Shown here in pieces: positions 17,646-25,264 of a stretch of DNA of 64,000 bases. The DNA comes from Bacteroidales bacterium (GTDB lineage: Bacteria; Bacteroidota; Bacteroidia; Bacteroidales; UBA932), in the NCBI GenBank assembly GCA_017630155.1, contig JAGBVU010000021.1, positions 19,004-83,003 on the forward strand. The letters run 5' to 3'. Every line of letters starts with the position of its first letter. Positions within the stretch are counted from its first letter, which is position 1. The notes under the pieces were generated by a model, which did no database searches, had not been told where the DNA came from, and worked only from the letters and a program-made list of their open reading frames with translations. Position numbers and translations under genes: made by a program.

Positions 17646-19964
17646 ATGAGAAAGATGGTTCTTGGAATAGCTTCTCTACTCTTGGCCTTTAATCTTTGGG
17701 GGCAGAGTGGGGAAGTTTTCGTTGATGCCAATGCCAACGGCGTGAGGGATAAAGGGGAGAAGGGGATTGCCGGAGTGGTGGTTTCAGACGGCTTCTCTCT
17801 GGTAAAGAGTGATCAGAAAGGGAGGTTCTCCCTTGAATTGGCTGGCAGGTCGAGATTTGTGACCCTATACACCCCATCAGGATACAGACATACCACACCT
17901 TTCTATGTAGATGTCAGAGGTGGGGCGGAAGATCCCTGGTCTTTCGGTTTGGTGGAGGCTGATGATTATATGGGTGAATTTATCCAGCTGTCGGACATCG
18001 AAGAGAGGAGATATCTCGACTGGATGGATGATTTCAAGGACTATATCGGGGTAAGGAGGGTGGATTTTGTGGCGGTAACAGGTGATATATGTTATGAACA
18101 GGGGCTGAAGATCAACGGTGAGGAGTTCAATACGGATGATCTGGGTGTCAGAATGGTCTATACCCTCGGCAATCACGATCTTCTCAAAGGGTTCAAAGAT
18201 TCTCAAGGACTTGATTATGGTGAGAAGCCATATGAGGATCAGTTTGGTCCAGTGTGGTACTCCTTCAATATAAAAGGTGTGCACTATATGGTGACCCCTA
18301 TGCTCAGTGGAGATGCCAAACCATCATATAGCCCGGATGATATCTACAGATGGATGGCTGCCGATCTTGAGAGCATCCCTGAAGGTACCCCTGTGGTAAT
18401 TTTCAACCACAGCGTGCTGGGCAATACCGAGCATCTGTTGCTGAAAGGGGAGGGCATTGAACTTGATCTCTCCGATTATAATGTGATAGGGTATATCTAT
18501 GGTCATAACCACGTCAATTACCACTATGTCAACGACAATGGTACCCAGATGATATGTACGATTGCACCAAATAAAGGGGGGAATGACCACTCCCCATCTT
18601 CGTGGAGGCATTTCAAAGTGGATGGGGGCGTGTTGACAAATGAACTCCATTATTACCCGATACCTAAGCATATTGCGGCAAATGGCAGAGTAGTGGGTGA
18701 TAGTGTGGAGGTAACCGCTGTAGTCTATGACGGCAAGTCAGATGTGGAGAGTGTCAAACTTATGCAGGGGCTATCAGCTGTGAATATGGCCAGAATCAAC
18801 GATTTTGAGTGGCGGGGTGTAGTAAGGAACTCTGACGGCAAACTCAAAGTGGGGGTCCTCTTCTCCGATTCAGAGGTCCGTCTGGAGAGTGTCAAATTCC
18901 AAAAAGGTCTGGTCTGGCAGAGCCATTTGAGGGGTCTTGGCGGTCTTGGTACCCCTATTGTATCGGAGGATGTTCTCTATGTACCCCTTGTGGATGATGC
19001 GATGAGCCGGAATTGCGGAGTGGTTGCGATAGATAAGGGGAGCGGAGAGGAGGTATGGTATTACAAAACAAGGGGCTCAGTAAGGAACAATATGGTTCTG
19101 GCAGAGGGGCTTCTCTTTGTTTCAGATGTCACATCGCAGATTTATGCACTCGATCCGGCAACAGGACGAGAGGTGTGGAGATACAAATTCAGGAAAGATG
19201 GGATGCACCCATGCAACAGTCAGGGTGTCTGTTATGCGGATGGGATGCTATATGTGGGACAAGGTCTTCATCTGACTGCCCTGAAAGCAAAGGACGGATC
19301 GGTGGTGTGGAGAAATACCACAGTGAGGAATACAGGAATTACAGATGTCTCCACCTACGCAGTGGCAGATGGAGTTTTGTGTGTAAATGCCTATTGGGTA
19401 GCAAGATATGGCTTTAATGCTGCGACCGGTGAGCTTTTGTGGCAAAAGAGTGATCCGGAGACAAGGTATAGTACAGGTACCCCTGTCTATCATGACGGTA
19501 AGTGGTACTATACAGCATATCAGTCATTGGTGGAGATGGATCCTCGTTCAGGGGTGGAGTCAAAGATGGTGAAACAGGGACATATATTCAACACCCGTTC
19601 GAGGATGTTGATAAAAGACGGCGTAGTCGTGGTGGGTACATCAAATCATGGTATGACAGGATACAAATTTGAAGATTTTTCTCAAATATGGAATACTACC
19701 ACTATGCCTGCACTCATCTATACATCACCATATACCAAAAGTTATGAGATGTCGGTAGAGGGTGATCCTGTCCTTTATGGAGATAGTGTAATCTATGGTG
19801 CAAATGACGGATATGTGTACTGCAGCACCATAGACAAGGGGGCTTATGTATGGAGGTACGAGATGGGGCTGCCTGTCCTGGCAAATCCTGTGGTGGATGG
19901 TAAATATCTGTATGTGGTAGATATGGGGGGTAAACTTGTAAAACTTTCTTTGAATGACCTATAA
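17646..19964 (+). CDS. Secreted calcineurin-like phosphoesterase fused to a PQQ-like beta-propeller
   Basis: A signal peptide (about residues 1-19, ending LWGQ) leads into a metallophosphatase N-terminal beta domain (VFVDANANGVRDKGEKGIAGV), a calcineurin-like phosphoesterase domain, then a long C-terminal beta-propeller with GxxxWxY/F repeats such as GEEVWYYKT and GREVWRYKF (about residues 420-770). Metal motifs present are TGD, GNHD, an NHS histidine and GHNH. The first motif reads LSDIEE where active enzymes usually have D-x-H, so one ligand may be replaced. Substrate unknown. The gene overlaps prmC by 11 nt and follows ddl after 14 nt. The 772-residue length is unusually long because of the propeller. 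Confidence 0.8.
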   Translation: MRKMVLGIASLLLAFNLWGQSGEVFVDANANGVRDKGEKGIAGVVVSDGFSLVKSDQKGRFSLELAGRSRFVTLYTPSGYRHTTPFYVDVRGGAEDPWSFGLVEADDYMGEFIQLSDIEERRYLDWMDDFKDYIGVRRVDFVAVTGDICYEQGLKINGEEFNTDDLGVRMVYTLGNHDLLKGFKDSQGLDYGEKPYEDQFGPVWYSFNIKGVHYMVTPMLSGDAKPSYSPDDIYRWMAADLESIPEGTPVVIFNHSVLGNTEHLLLKGEGIELDLSDYNVIGYIYGHNHVNYHYVNDNGTQMICTIAPNKGGNDHSPSSWRHFKVDGGVLTNELHYYPIPKHIAANGRVVGDSVEVTAVVYDGKSDVESVKLMQGLSAVNMARINDFEWRGVVRNSDGKLKVGVLFSDSEVRLESVKFQKGLVWQSHLRGLGGLGTPIVSEDVLYVPLVDDAMSRNCGVVAIDKGSGEEVWYYKTRGSVRNNMVLAEGLLFVSDVTSQIYALDPATGREVWRYKFRKDGMHPCNSQGVCYADGMLYVGQGLHLTALKAKDGSVVWRNTTVRNTGITDVSTYAVADGVLCVNAYWVARYGFNAATGELLWQKSDPETRYSTGTPVYHDGKWYYTAYQSLVEMDPRSGVESKMVKQGHIFNTRSRMLIKDGVVVVGTSNHGMTGYKFEDFSQIWNTTTMPALIYTSPYTKSYEMSVEGDPVLYGDSVIYGANDGYVYCSTIDKGAYVWRYEMGLPVLANPVVDGKYLYVVDMGGKLVKLSLNDL

Positions 19965-20847
19965 AGAGTTTGTAACCAAAGCTATTGACGCCCTACAGGA
20001 CCTATATTCCATAAATGAGTCCAAAGCTATTGCCATCAGGGTGCTGACACATTATCTTAATGTGTCGGACTATGAGTATCTGGTCTCTCCAAATGTCATT
20101 ATCCCCAAACCTGAACTGAAGAAGCTGCAGGGTGCGCTCGATGAACTTATGGACAATCGTCCAGTGCAGTATGTCCTGGGGTATGAGGAGTTTGCAGGTC
20201 ATAAATTCTGTGTATGTGAGTCGGTTCTTATCCCACGTCCTGAGACAGAGGAGCTGGTCCGTCTTATAGAGAACGACTGGAAAGATGACAGGATGGGAGA
20301 ACTCAATATCCTGGATGTGTGTACAGGGTCAGGGTGTATCGCTCACTCCCTTGCGGCCCATTTCAGGAAGGCCCGTGTTATGGCCTGCGACCTGTCGGAT
20401 GGGGCACTTGAAGTGGCACGTAAACAGAAAATATGTGACAATGAGCCCATTTTCTTCAAATGGGATGCTTTGGCAGGTCCTCCCGATGAGAAAGATGTAG
20501 CGACTTCTCCAGAGGGGATACCAGAGTTGGAGGAGCTGGACATTCTGGTCAGCAACCCTCCGTATGTTTGTGAGAAAGAGAGGGATTTTATGTCCCCCAA
20601 TGTTCTTGACTATGAGCCGTCAATGGCCCTCTTTGTCCCTGATGGAGATCCATTGAGATTTTATAAGGCCCTGGCAGAGTGGGCATCGGCACTTCTCCGT
20701 GTAGGTGGAAAGGGGTATTTCGAGATCAACGAAGCGTATCATCGCGAGGTGGTGGCCCTCTTCGAAAGCTACGGTTTCAGCGACGTCACCATGGTCGAAG
20801 ACATTCACACCAAACCCCGTATGGTCCACTTTACCAAGTGGTTCTAG
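19954..20847 (+). CDS. prmC: Peptide chain release factor N5-glutamine methyltransferase PrmC
   Basis: Methylates the glutamine of the GGQ motif in release factors using S-adenosylmethionine. It has an N-terminal helical domain, the IPRPETEELV segment near residue 92, the SAM-binding DVCTGSGCIA near 114-123, and the catalytic NPPY in VSNPPYVCEKE near 200. The 297-residue length is slightly long, with an insertion (DEKDVATSPEGIPELEE) before NPPY. It overlaps the preceding gene by 11 nt and is the last gene of this operon. Confidence 0.95.
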   Translation: MTYKEFVTKAIDALQDLYSINESKAIAIRVLTHYLNVSDYEYLVSPNVIIPKPELKKLQGALDELMDNRPVQYVLGYEEFAGHKFCVCESVLIPRPETEELVRLIENDWKDDRMGELNILDVCTGSGCIAHSLAAHFRKARVMACDLSDGALEVARKQKICDNEPIFFKWDALAGPPDEKDVATSPEGIPELEELDILVSNPPYVCEKERDFMSPNVLDYEPSMALFVPDGDPLRFYKALAEWASALLRVGGKGYFEINEAYHREVVALFESYGFSDVTMVEDIHTKPRMVHFTKWF

Positions 20848-20984
20848 AATTCTTCCTGGTTTTCGGTAGAGGGTAACTGTCGGCACATCTAGCTACTCCG
20901 GGTCAAATATGTGTATCGGCCTCGGAGAGTTAGGTTCTGAAGGCCTAAGCACCCGCGCTTGATAGCGGGGGTCGTGAGCGATTA

Positions 20985-21007
20985 GTGAACACTCTGTGAG
21001 TGTTCAC
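20985..21007. repeat. 9-bp inverted repeat
   Basis: GTGAACACT and AGTGTTCAC are separated by a 5-nt loop (CTGTG). It is a perfect stem within the structured gap after prmC. No T-run follows, so a simple terminator is unlikely. Confidence 0.6.
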
Positions 21008-21099
21008 AGCGAGCAGCCGCGCAAGCGGTGGTGGGGGTGAGCGTAGCGAACGCCTGAAGAACCTAATCTCCGGGCGAAATGTTTTGGGTACGAAAGGAC

Positions 21100-21151
21100 T
21101 GTGCGCAAGAAACCCCTCGAGAGGTGTCTCTGGAGGGGTTCTGTGCGCACA
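21100..21151. repeat. Long imperfect hairpin with TGTGCGCA ends
   Basis: The outer 8-bp stem TGTGCGCA/TGCGCACA, a 3x3 internal loop, and an inner 8-bp stem AACCCCTC/GAGGGGTT close on a GAGA/TCTC cap. The whole unit is about 52 nt. It could form a stable RNA structure on either strand in this convergent gap. Confidence 0.6.
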
Positions 21152-21248
21152 ATCACGGCTTGTGGACCTGGACTGTGCGCGTTTTCTGCGTTATATGGCC
21201 GTTTTTGCGTCCAGTCCCTTGGGGTGGAGGTCAGAATTTCGGGCCAAT

Positions 21249-22247
21249 CTATACAGCCAGATATGGGGCGATCATCTCGCGGATCTCCTGCTTGGCCGCT
21301 TTCCAGCGTGGGATATCCACTTTGGCTCCTACCACTTCCACCACTTTGGATGATATGATGGAGCCTATGTTTCCACATATCTTGATAGGGAGACCGAGGG
21401 AGTGTCCGTAAAGGAATCCTGCAGCGTATATGTCTCCGGCACCTGTGGCATCGATGGCATTTGCTGGCCATGGCTTGATGAAGTGATATTCGTCGCCACT
21501 CTTGACCATTGAGCCCTCTTTGCCCACTTTTACCACAGCAATCTTACAAGATTGGGCTATCACATCAAGAGCTTCGCGAGGCGGAAGTTTGGTGAAAGCG
21601 TGTGCTTCGGTCTCATTGGCAAATACGATATCCACGTAGTTTTCCACTATGTCGTGAAGGAATGCATCGTTAGATTCCACCACATTATATGATGCCATAT
21701 CGATGGAGATGGTCATCCCTGCCTCTTTTGCGAGTTCTACTGCGCGGCGTAGAAGTGCTTGGTTCTGAACGAGATATCCCTCTATGTGGAAGTAGTCATA
21801 TCCTTGGAACATCTCTGGTGTGAGGTCCTCTGGAACCATCTCGAGGGCTGCACCCAAGTATACTGCAAAGGTCCTCTCAGCATTGGGGTTTGAGATGAAA
21901 ACCATTGCCCTTCCAGAAGAGGATTTACCCTTAAGAAGGGTAGCCTTGATGCCATTGCGTTCAAGGTCAGATTTGTACAGGGCACCCAGATCATCATCAC
22001 CCACTTTGCCGATAAATCCTGCGCGCATTCCGAATACCGCTGCACCATTGATGGTATTGGCTGCAGAGCCTCCTGCCACATATTCCACACCCATAGGTTT
22101 AAGTGTAGCCCAGATCTTATCACCTGTGGACTGGTCCACGTGCTGCATGCTCCCTTTGGGGAGGTGGTATTGTTTCAAAAGCAAATCGTTTGGGAGTACT
22201 GCCAGAATATCTGTCAGGGCATTCCCTATACCTAAAATAGACTTCAT
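21249..22247 (-). CDS. PfkB-family carbohydrate/nucleoside kinase (adenosine-kinase-like)
   Basis: Ribokinase-fold sugar or nucleoside kinase. The N-terminal GNALTDI and GGSAANT motifs (about residues 7-13 and 59-65) and the C-terminal anion-hole/catalytic motif DATGAGDIYAAGF near 265-277 are present. Length is 332 residues. In Bacteroidales this family is usually annotated as adenosine kinase or PfkB kinase; the substrate cannot be read from sequence. It has its own promoter diverging from panC and ends next to the structured gap. Confidence 0.9.
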   Translation of the reverse strand: MKSILGIGNALTDILAVLPNDLLLKQYHLPKGSMQHVDQSTGDKIWATLKPMGVEYVAGGSAANTINGAAVFGMRAGFIGKVGDDDLGALYKSDLERNGIKATLLKGKSSSGRAMVFISNPNAERTFAVYLGAALEMVPEDLTPEMFQGYDYFHIEGYLVQNQALLRRAVELAKEAGMTISIDMASYNVVESNDAFLHDIVENYVDIVFANETEAHAFTKLPPREALDVIAQSCKIAVVKVGKEGSMVKSGDEYHFIKPWPANAIDATGAGDIYAAGFLYGHSLGLPIKICGNIGSIISSKVVEVVGAKVDIPRWKAAKQEIREMIAPYLAV

Positions 22248-22269
22248 CTCAAATAGAAATTTTACCCTG

Positions 22270-22301
22270 CAAAGGTAAAGTTATCTCCGATAATTCACAA
22301 G
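22270..22301 (-). promoter_or_regulatory. Promoter of the PfkB kinase gene
   Basis: On the minus strand, CTTG (22298-22301) is followed after 20 nt by TACCTTTG (22270-22277), a full -7 consensus. The element ends 22 nt before the start codon. The spacing matches the Bacteroidetes -33/-7 arrangement. Confidence 0.55.
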
Positions 22302-22305
22302 GATG

Positions 22306-22337
22306 TTTGGATATGTTTTTGAGACACATTACATTTG
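22306..22337 (+). promoter_or_regulatory. Promoter of the panC operon
   Basis: TTTG (22306-22309), a 20-nt spacer and TACATTTG (22330-22337) form a full Bacteroidetes promoter. It ends 19 nt before the panC ATG at 22357. The promoter overlaps an in-frame upstream codon stretch, which argues against a start further upstream. Confidence 0.65.
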
Positions 22338-22356
22338 CACCGAAATTCTACGCAGA

Positions 22357-23220
22357 ATGATTATAGCTAAAACTTTGGCAGAATTTGAATCTGCTCGTGC
22401 TGCGATTGGCGGCGATAAAAAGGTGGGTTTTGTCCCTACGATGGGTGCTCTTCACGAAGGTCACCTTTCGCTTATCAGAAGGTCTGTAGAGGAGTGTGAT
22501 GTTACAGTCATCTCCATCTTTGTAAACCCTACCCAGTTCAATAATCAGAACGACTTCAATACATATCCCAGAACAGTGGACAATGACTGTAAGCTTGTTG
22601 AGCCTGTGGGAGTTGATATAGTGTTTGCCCCCAGAGTGGTGGACATTTATCCAAACGCAGCCAAAGGTGATGGTGCCCCACTTGATGAGAGGATCCTGAA
22701 TCTTGGCGGTCTTGATACCTACGGTGAGGGACCCCGTCGTCCTGGCCACTTCAATGGTATGGCGCAGGTGGTTACACGCCTTTTTGACATAGTGAAGCCT
22801 ACCCACGCATTCTTCGGTGAGAAGGACTTCCAGCAGCTCGCCATCATCGAGTATTTTACCAAGGATCTACAATATCCTATCCAGATAGTACGCTGTCCTA
22901 TCGCCAGAGGTGAGGACGGTTTGGCACTAAGCTCACGCAACGAACTCCTTACCCCAGAACAGAGGGCTGCTGCTCCACATATCTACAAATGCATCTCCAA
23001 AGGTGTGGATATGGTGGGCAAAGTAAGTGTTGCCCAAGCTGTTGAGGATATAACAAATGATATAAATTCAAACCCTCTTCTGGAGACCGAGTATGTCGAA
23101 ATCATAAACGGAAAAACTCTTGAGCCTGTTACAGATTGGGATCAGGCAGAGACCATCCAGCTATCCTGTGCAGTATTTGCACACCCTGTAAGACTAATTG
23201 ATAATCTTAAACTAAAATAA
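22357..23220 (+). CDS. panC: Pantothenate synthetase (pantoate--beta-alanine ligase)
   Basis: Condenses pantoate with beta-alanine using ATP, the last step of pantothenate synthesis. Motifs are [18 protein letters not shown] near residues 22-39 (with the HIGH-like HEGH), FVNPTQF near 56, [10 protein letters not shown] near 150 and the KMSKS-like LSSRNELL near 188. The start at 22357 gives 287 residues, the family's usual size. The frame runs 54 nt further upstream but across the promoter. panD starts 1 nt after its stop and supplies the beta-alanine. Confidence 0.96.
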   Translation: MIIAKTLAEFESARAAIGGDKKVGFVPTMGALHEGHLSLIRRSVEECDVTVISIFVNPTQFNNQNDFNTYPRTVDNDCKLVEPVGVDIVFAPRVVDIYPNAAKGDGAPLDERILNLGGLDTYGEGPRRPGHFNGMAQVVTRLFDIVKPTHAFFGEKDFQQLAIIEYFTKDLQYPIQIVRCPIARGEDGLALSSRNELLTPEQRAAAPHIYKCISKGVDMVGKVSVAQAVEDITNDINSNPLLETEYVEIINGKTLEPVTDWDQAETIQLSCAVFAHPVRLIDNLKLK

Positions 23221-23221
23221 G

Positions 23222-23572
23222 ATGCTTCTTCAAATACTTAAATCCAAGATTCACAGAGTAACCATTACCGAGGCAAACTTGCACTATATCGGTAGCATCA
23301 CCATAGATAAGGCCCTAATGAAGGCAGCAGGTCTGTACGAAGGTGAGAAAGTGTTGGTGGTAAATATCAATAACGGCAACAGACTTGAGACATATGCTAT
23401 CCCTGGAGAAGAGGGAAGTGGTAAAATAGGTCTCAATGGTGCAGCAGCCCATCTTTTCGGTGTTGGTGACATCGCTATCATTATGTCATTTGCATTGATG
23501 ACAGAGGAGGAGGCTTCTGAATACAAACCAAAACTTGTTTTCCCAGATACAGCTACCAACCAGCTTGTATGA
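23222..23572 (+). CDS. panD: Aspartate 1-decarboxylase PanD (pyruvoyl enzyme)
   Basis: Makes beta-alanine for PanC. The proenzyme self-cleaves between Gly24 and Ser25 (YIGSITID), generating the pyruvoyl group on Ser25. The LNGAAAHL motif near residue 71 is conserved. At 116 residues it is the standard short form. It follows panC by one base and overlaps the next gene by 4 nt (ATGA), so both beta-alanine and its consumer are co-expressed. Confidence 0.96.
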   Translation: MLLQILKSKIHRVTITEANLHYIGSITIDKALMKAAGLYEGEKVLVVNINNGNRLETYAIPGEEGSGKIGLNGAAAHLFGVGDIAIIMSFALMTEEEASEYKPKLVFPDTATNQLV

Positions 23573-24585
23573 AGATAGATCTGAAGAAGATTGGGGGGTG
23601 GGTCCTGATGCTGCTTCTGGCAGTGGTTTTGCTCTATTTCGCCTTTAAGGGGGTGAAATGGAGCGATTTTATTTCGGGACTGGCCAGCTGCAACTTCTGG
23701 TGGATACTTCTCTCTATGGCAGCAAGTTTTGCCGTGTTTATCCTCAGAGGGATAAGGTGGAGGTATATAATGCTCCCTCTCAACCCCTCTATTACCAGAA
23801 AAGAGGCCTATGATGGGGTAACGATTGCCTATCTCTCAAACTTTGCCCTCCCGAGAGCGGGGGAGTTTGTCAGATGTGGAGTAATATCCTCTACAGGGAA
23901 GGCCAACTTTGAATCTGTCCTGGGAACAGTGGTCCTCGAGAGGAGTTGGGATATGCTCTGCTATATTTTCGTACTTATGGGTGTGCTGGCCCTCAGGTGG
24001 GAGAGATTTGGCGCTTTTATAACACAGGAGATATGGAAACCCCTTGTTGAAAAGCTCCCTTTTGATATAGCATGGCTGATATTGGTAGTAGCGGTTGTGG
24101 TGGTAGCAATGGCAGTGCTGCTCTATCTCAAACGTCAAGTGCTAAGGAAAAACAGATTTGTAAACAAGGTTTTTCAAATAGTGGAAGGGCTGGTAAAAGG
24201 TCTGATGGCTGGTGTCAGGATGGAGCACAAATGGGGCTTTATCGTGAGCACACTCCTTATCTGGGTTGGATACTGGGTCATGAGTTACTGTACAATCCTC
24301 GCTTTCCCTCAAGTAGGTGGGCTGACAGCTGTGGATGCGGCATTTCTGATGGTGGTGGGGAGCCTTGGCTGGATTATCCCAGTGCAAGGGGGTATAGGGG
24401 CTTACCATTTTGTGATAAGCTTGGCACTCTTTTCAATATATGGCATAGCCCAGACCTCCGGTGTGATATTTGCAACCATTTCACACGAGAGTCAGGCCCT
24501 TATAATGCTGATTTGTGGCACAGTCTCATTATTTTCATTGAGAAAAAGAAAATTTACTATCTTTAAGCACCAAAACAACAATTAA
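23569..24585 (+). CDS. Flippase-like / lysylphosphatidylglycerol synthase TM-region family protein
   Basis: Integral membrane protein, 338 residues, about eight hydrophobic segments. The pattern of the LPG_synthase_TM / YbhN family is visible: [10 protein letters not shown] near residue 60, then [13 protein letters not shown] near 92-104, and a C-terminal GGIGAYHF block near 270. Members of the family are proposed to move lipids or glycolipids, but the substrate here is unknown. It is translationally coupled to panD (ATGA overlap), with no evident functional link. The stop overlaps the next start (TAATG). Confidence 0.85.
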   Translation: MKIDLKKIGGWVLMLLLAVVLLYFAFKGVKWSDFISGLASCNFWWILLSMAASFAVFILRGIRWRYIMLPLNPSITRKEAYDGVTIAYLSNFALPRAGEFVRCGVISSTGKANFESVLGTVVLERSWDMLCYIFVLMGVLALRWERFGAFITQEIWKPLVEKLPFDIAWLILVVAVVVVAMAVLLYLKRQVLRKNRFVNKVFQIVEGLVKGLMAGVRMEHKWGFIVSTLLIWVGYWVMSYCTILAFPQVGGLTAVDAAFLMVVGSLGWIIPVQGGIGAYHFVISLALFSIYGIAQTSGVIFATISHESQALIMLICGTVSLFSLRKRKFTIFKHQNNN

Positions 24586-25262
24586 TGAAAAAGGTTTATT
24601 CGACATTTCTGATAACAATAGTGGCATTGTTGTCAACAGATACAGTTTTTGCGCAGCGCAGCAGAGTTGAAAGGGAGATTGATGCACAATACTTCCCCCG
24701 TCACGAGATATATGTTCACTATGGTTCACCTACAGTGATGGAGCTTGTGACAGTTCTTCCTGCCCCTAAAGAGTTCAATGCAGATACCAAGGATCAGGTT
24801 TTTGTCGGAGCCCCCGGTATAGGCTACAACATCTCACTGAGTGAAGATTTCTCGCTCGGTATTTTTGGAGGCTACAGTTACTCGAAGGCCAATATATATG
24901 CTTTGCCGCCCAAAGGGGTCAATGCAGATGAGTTGCTTCTCTACGGAATTGGTGTACGCAGTTATGTAGGGCAGTTGTCTGCAAACTGGGTATATTTCAA
25001 GGAGGATGACCTCGAACTCTCTACCGGATTGTATCTGGGTGCTGCATTTTGGGATGAGGATATCCATTTCTATGCAGACAAAGGGATTCTGGCAGGTCTA
25101 ATTACCGAGGATTTTGATATTCCACACTCAAGTGAGCAGTGGAAACTCTCATACCACTTTACCGCCTGCAAGGTCAGATATGGAGATACCTTCGGCGTAT
25201 TTGGTGAGTTGGGCTTCGGCTATAGAGGCCTGGTCAATGTGGGCATCTCTATTAAGTTGTAG
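24585..25262 (+). CDS. Outer membrane beta-barrel protein (hypothetical)
   Basis: A signal peptide (about residues 1-23, cleavage after VFAQ) is followed by alternating amphipathic strands such as FSLGIFGGYSYS and GVFGELGFGYRG, ending in GLVNVGISIKL with a terminal hydrophobic residue as in BamA substrates. This supports a small outer-membrane barrel of 8-10 strands. Length is 225 residues. I do not recognise a specific family. Its start overlaps the stop of the flippase-like gene by one base, and malQ starts 2 nt after it. Confidence 0.65.
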   Translation: MKKVYSTFLITIVALLSTDTVFAQRSRVEREIDAQYFPRHEIYVHYGSPTVMELVTVLPAPKEFNADTKDQVFVGAPGIGYNISLSEDFSLGIFGGYSYSKANIYALPPKGVNADELLLYGIGVRSYVGQLSANWVYFKEDDLELSTGLYLGAAFWDEDIHFYADKGILAGLITEDFDIPHSSEQWKLSYHFTACKVRYGDTFGVFGELGFGYRGLVNVGISIKL

Positions 25263-25264
25263 TT

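Larger units (their letters stand above)
20848..21248. other. GC-rich, hairpin-rich intergenic region (no gene recognised)
   Basis: This 401-bp gap lies between the convergent ends of prmC and the PfkB gene and holds no plausible coding frame. It is packed with inverted repeats: CTCCG/CGGAG, CCGC/GCGG, GCGT/ACGC, a 9-bp stem (GTGAACACT 20985-20993 with AGTGTTCAC 20999-21007) and a long stem at 21100-21151. The octamer CTGTGCGC occurs three times, once within the perfect palindrome TGTGCGCACA (21142-21151). I recognise no Rfam-type RNA (not tmRNA, RNase P or SRP RNA by eye). It may be terminators, an ncRNA or a repeat unit. Confidence 0.5.

Noticed and set aside
21000..21471. Open frames on both strands in the structured gap and the PfkB end
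   Set aside because: High-GC sequence without stops gives long frames; the translations are Arg/Gly/Cys-rich, match nothing, and overlap hairpins or the PfkB gene.
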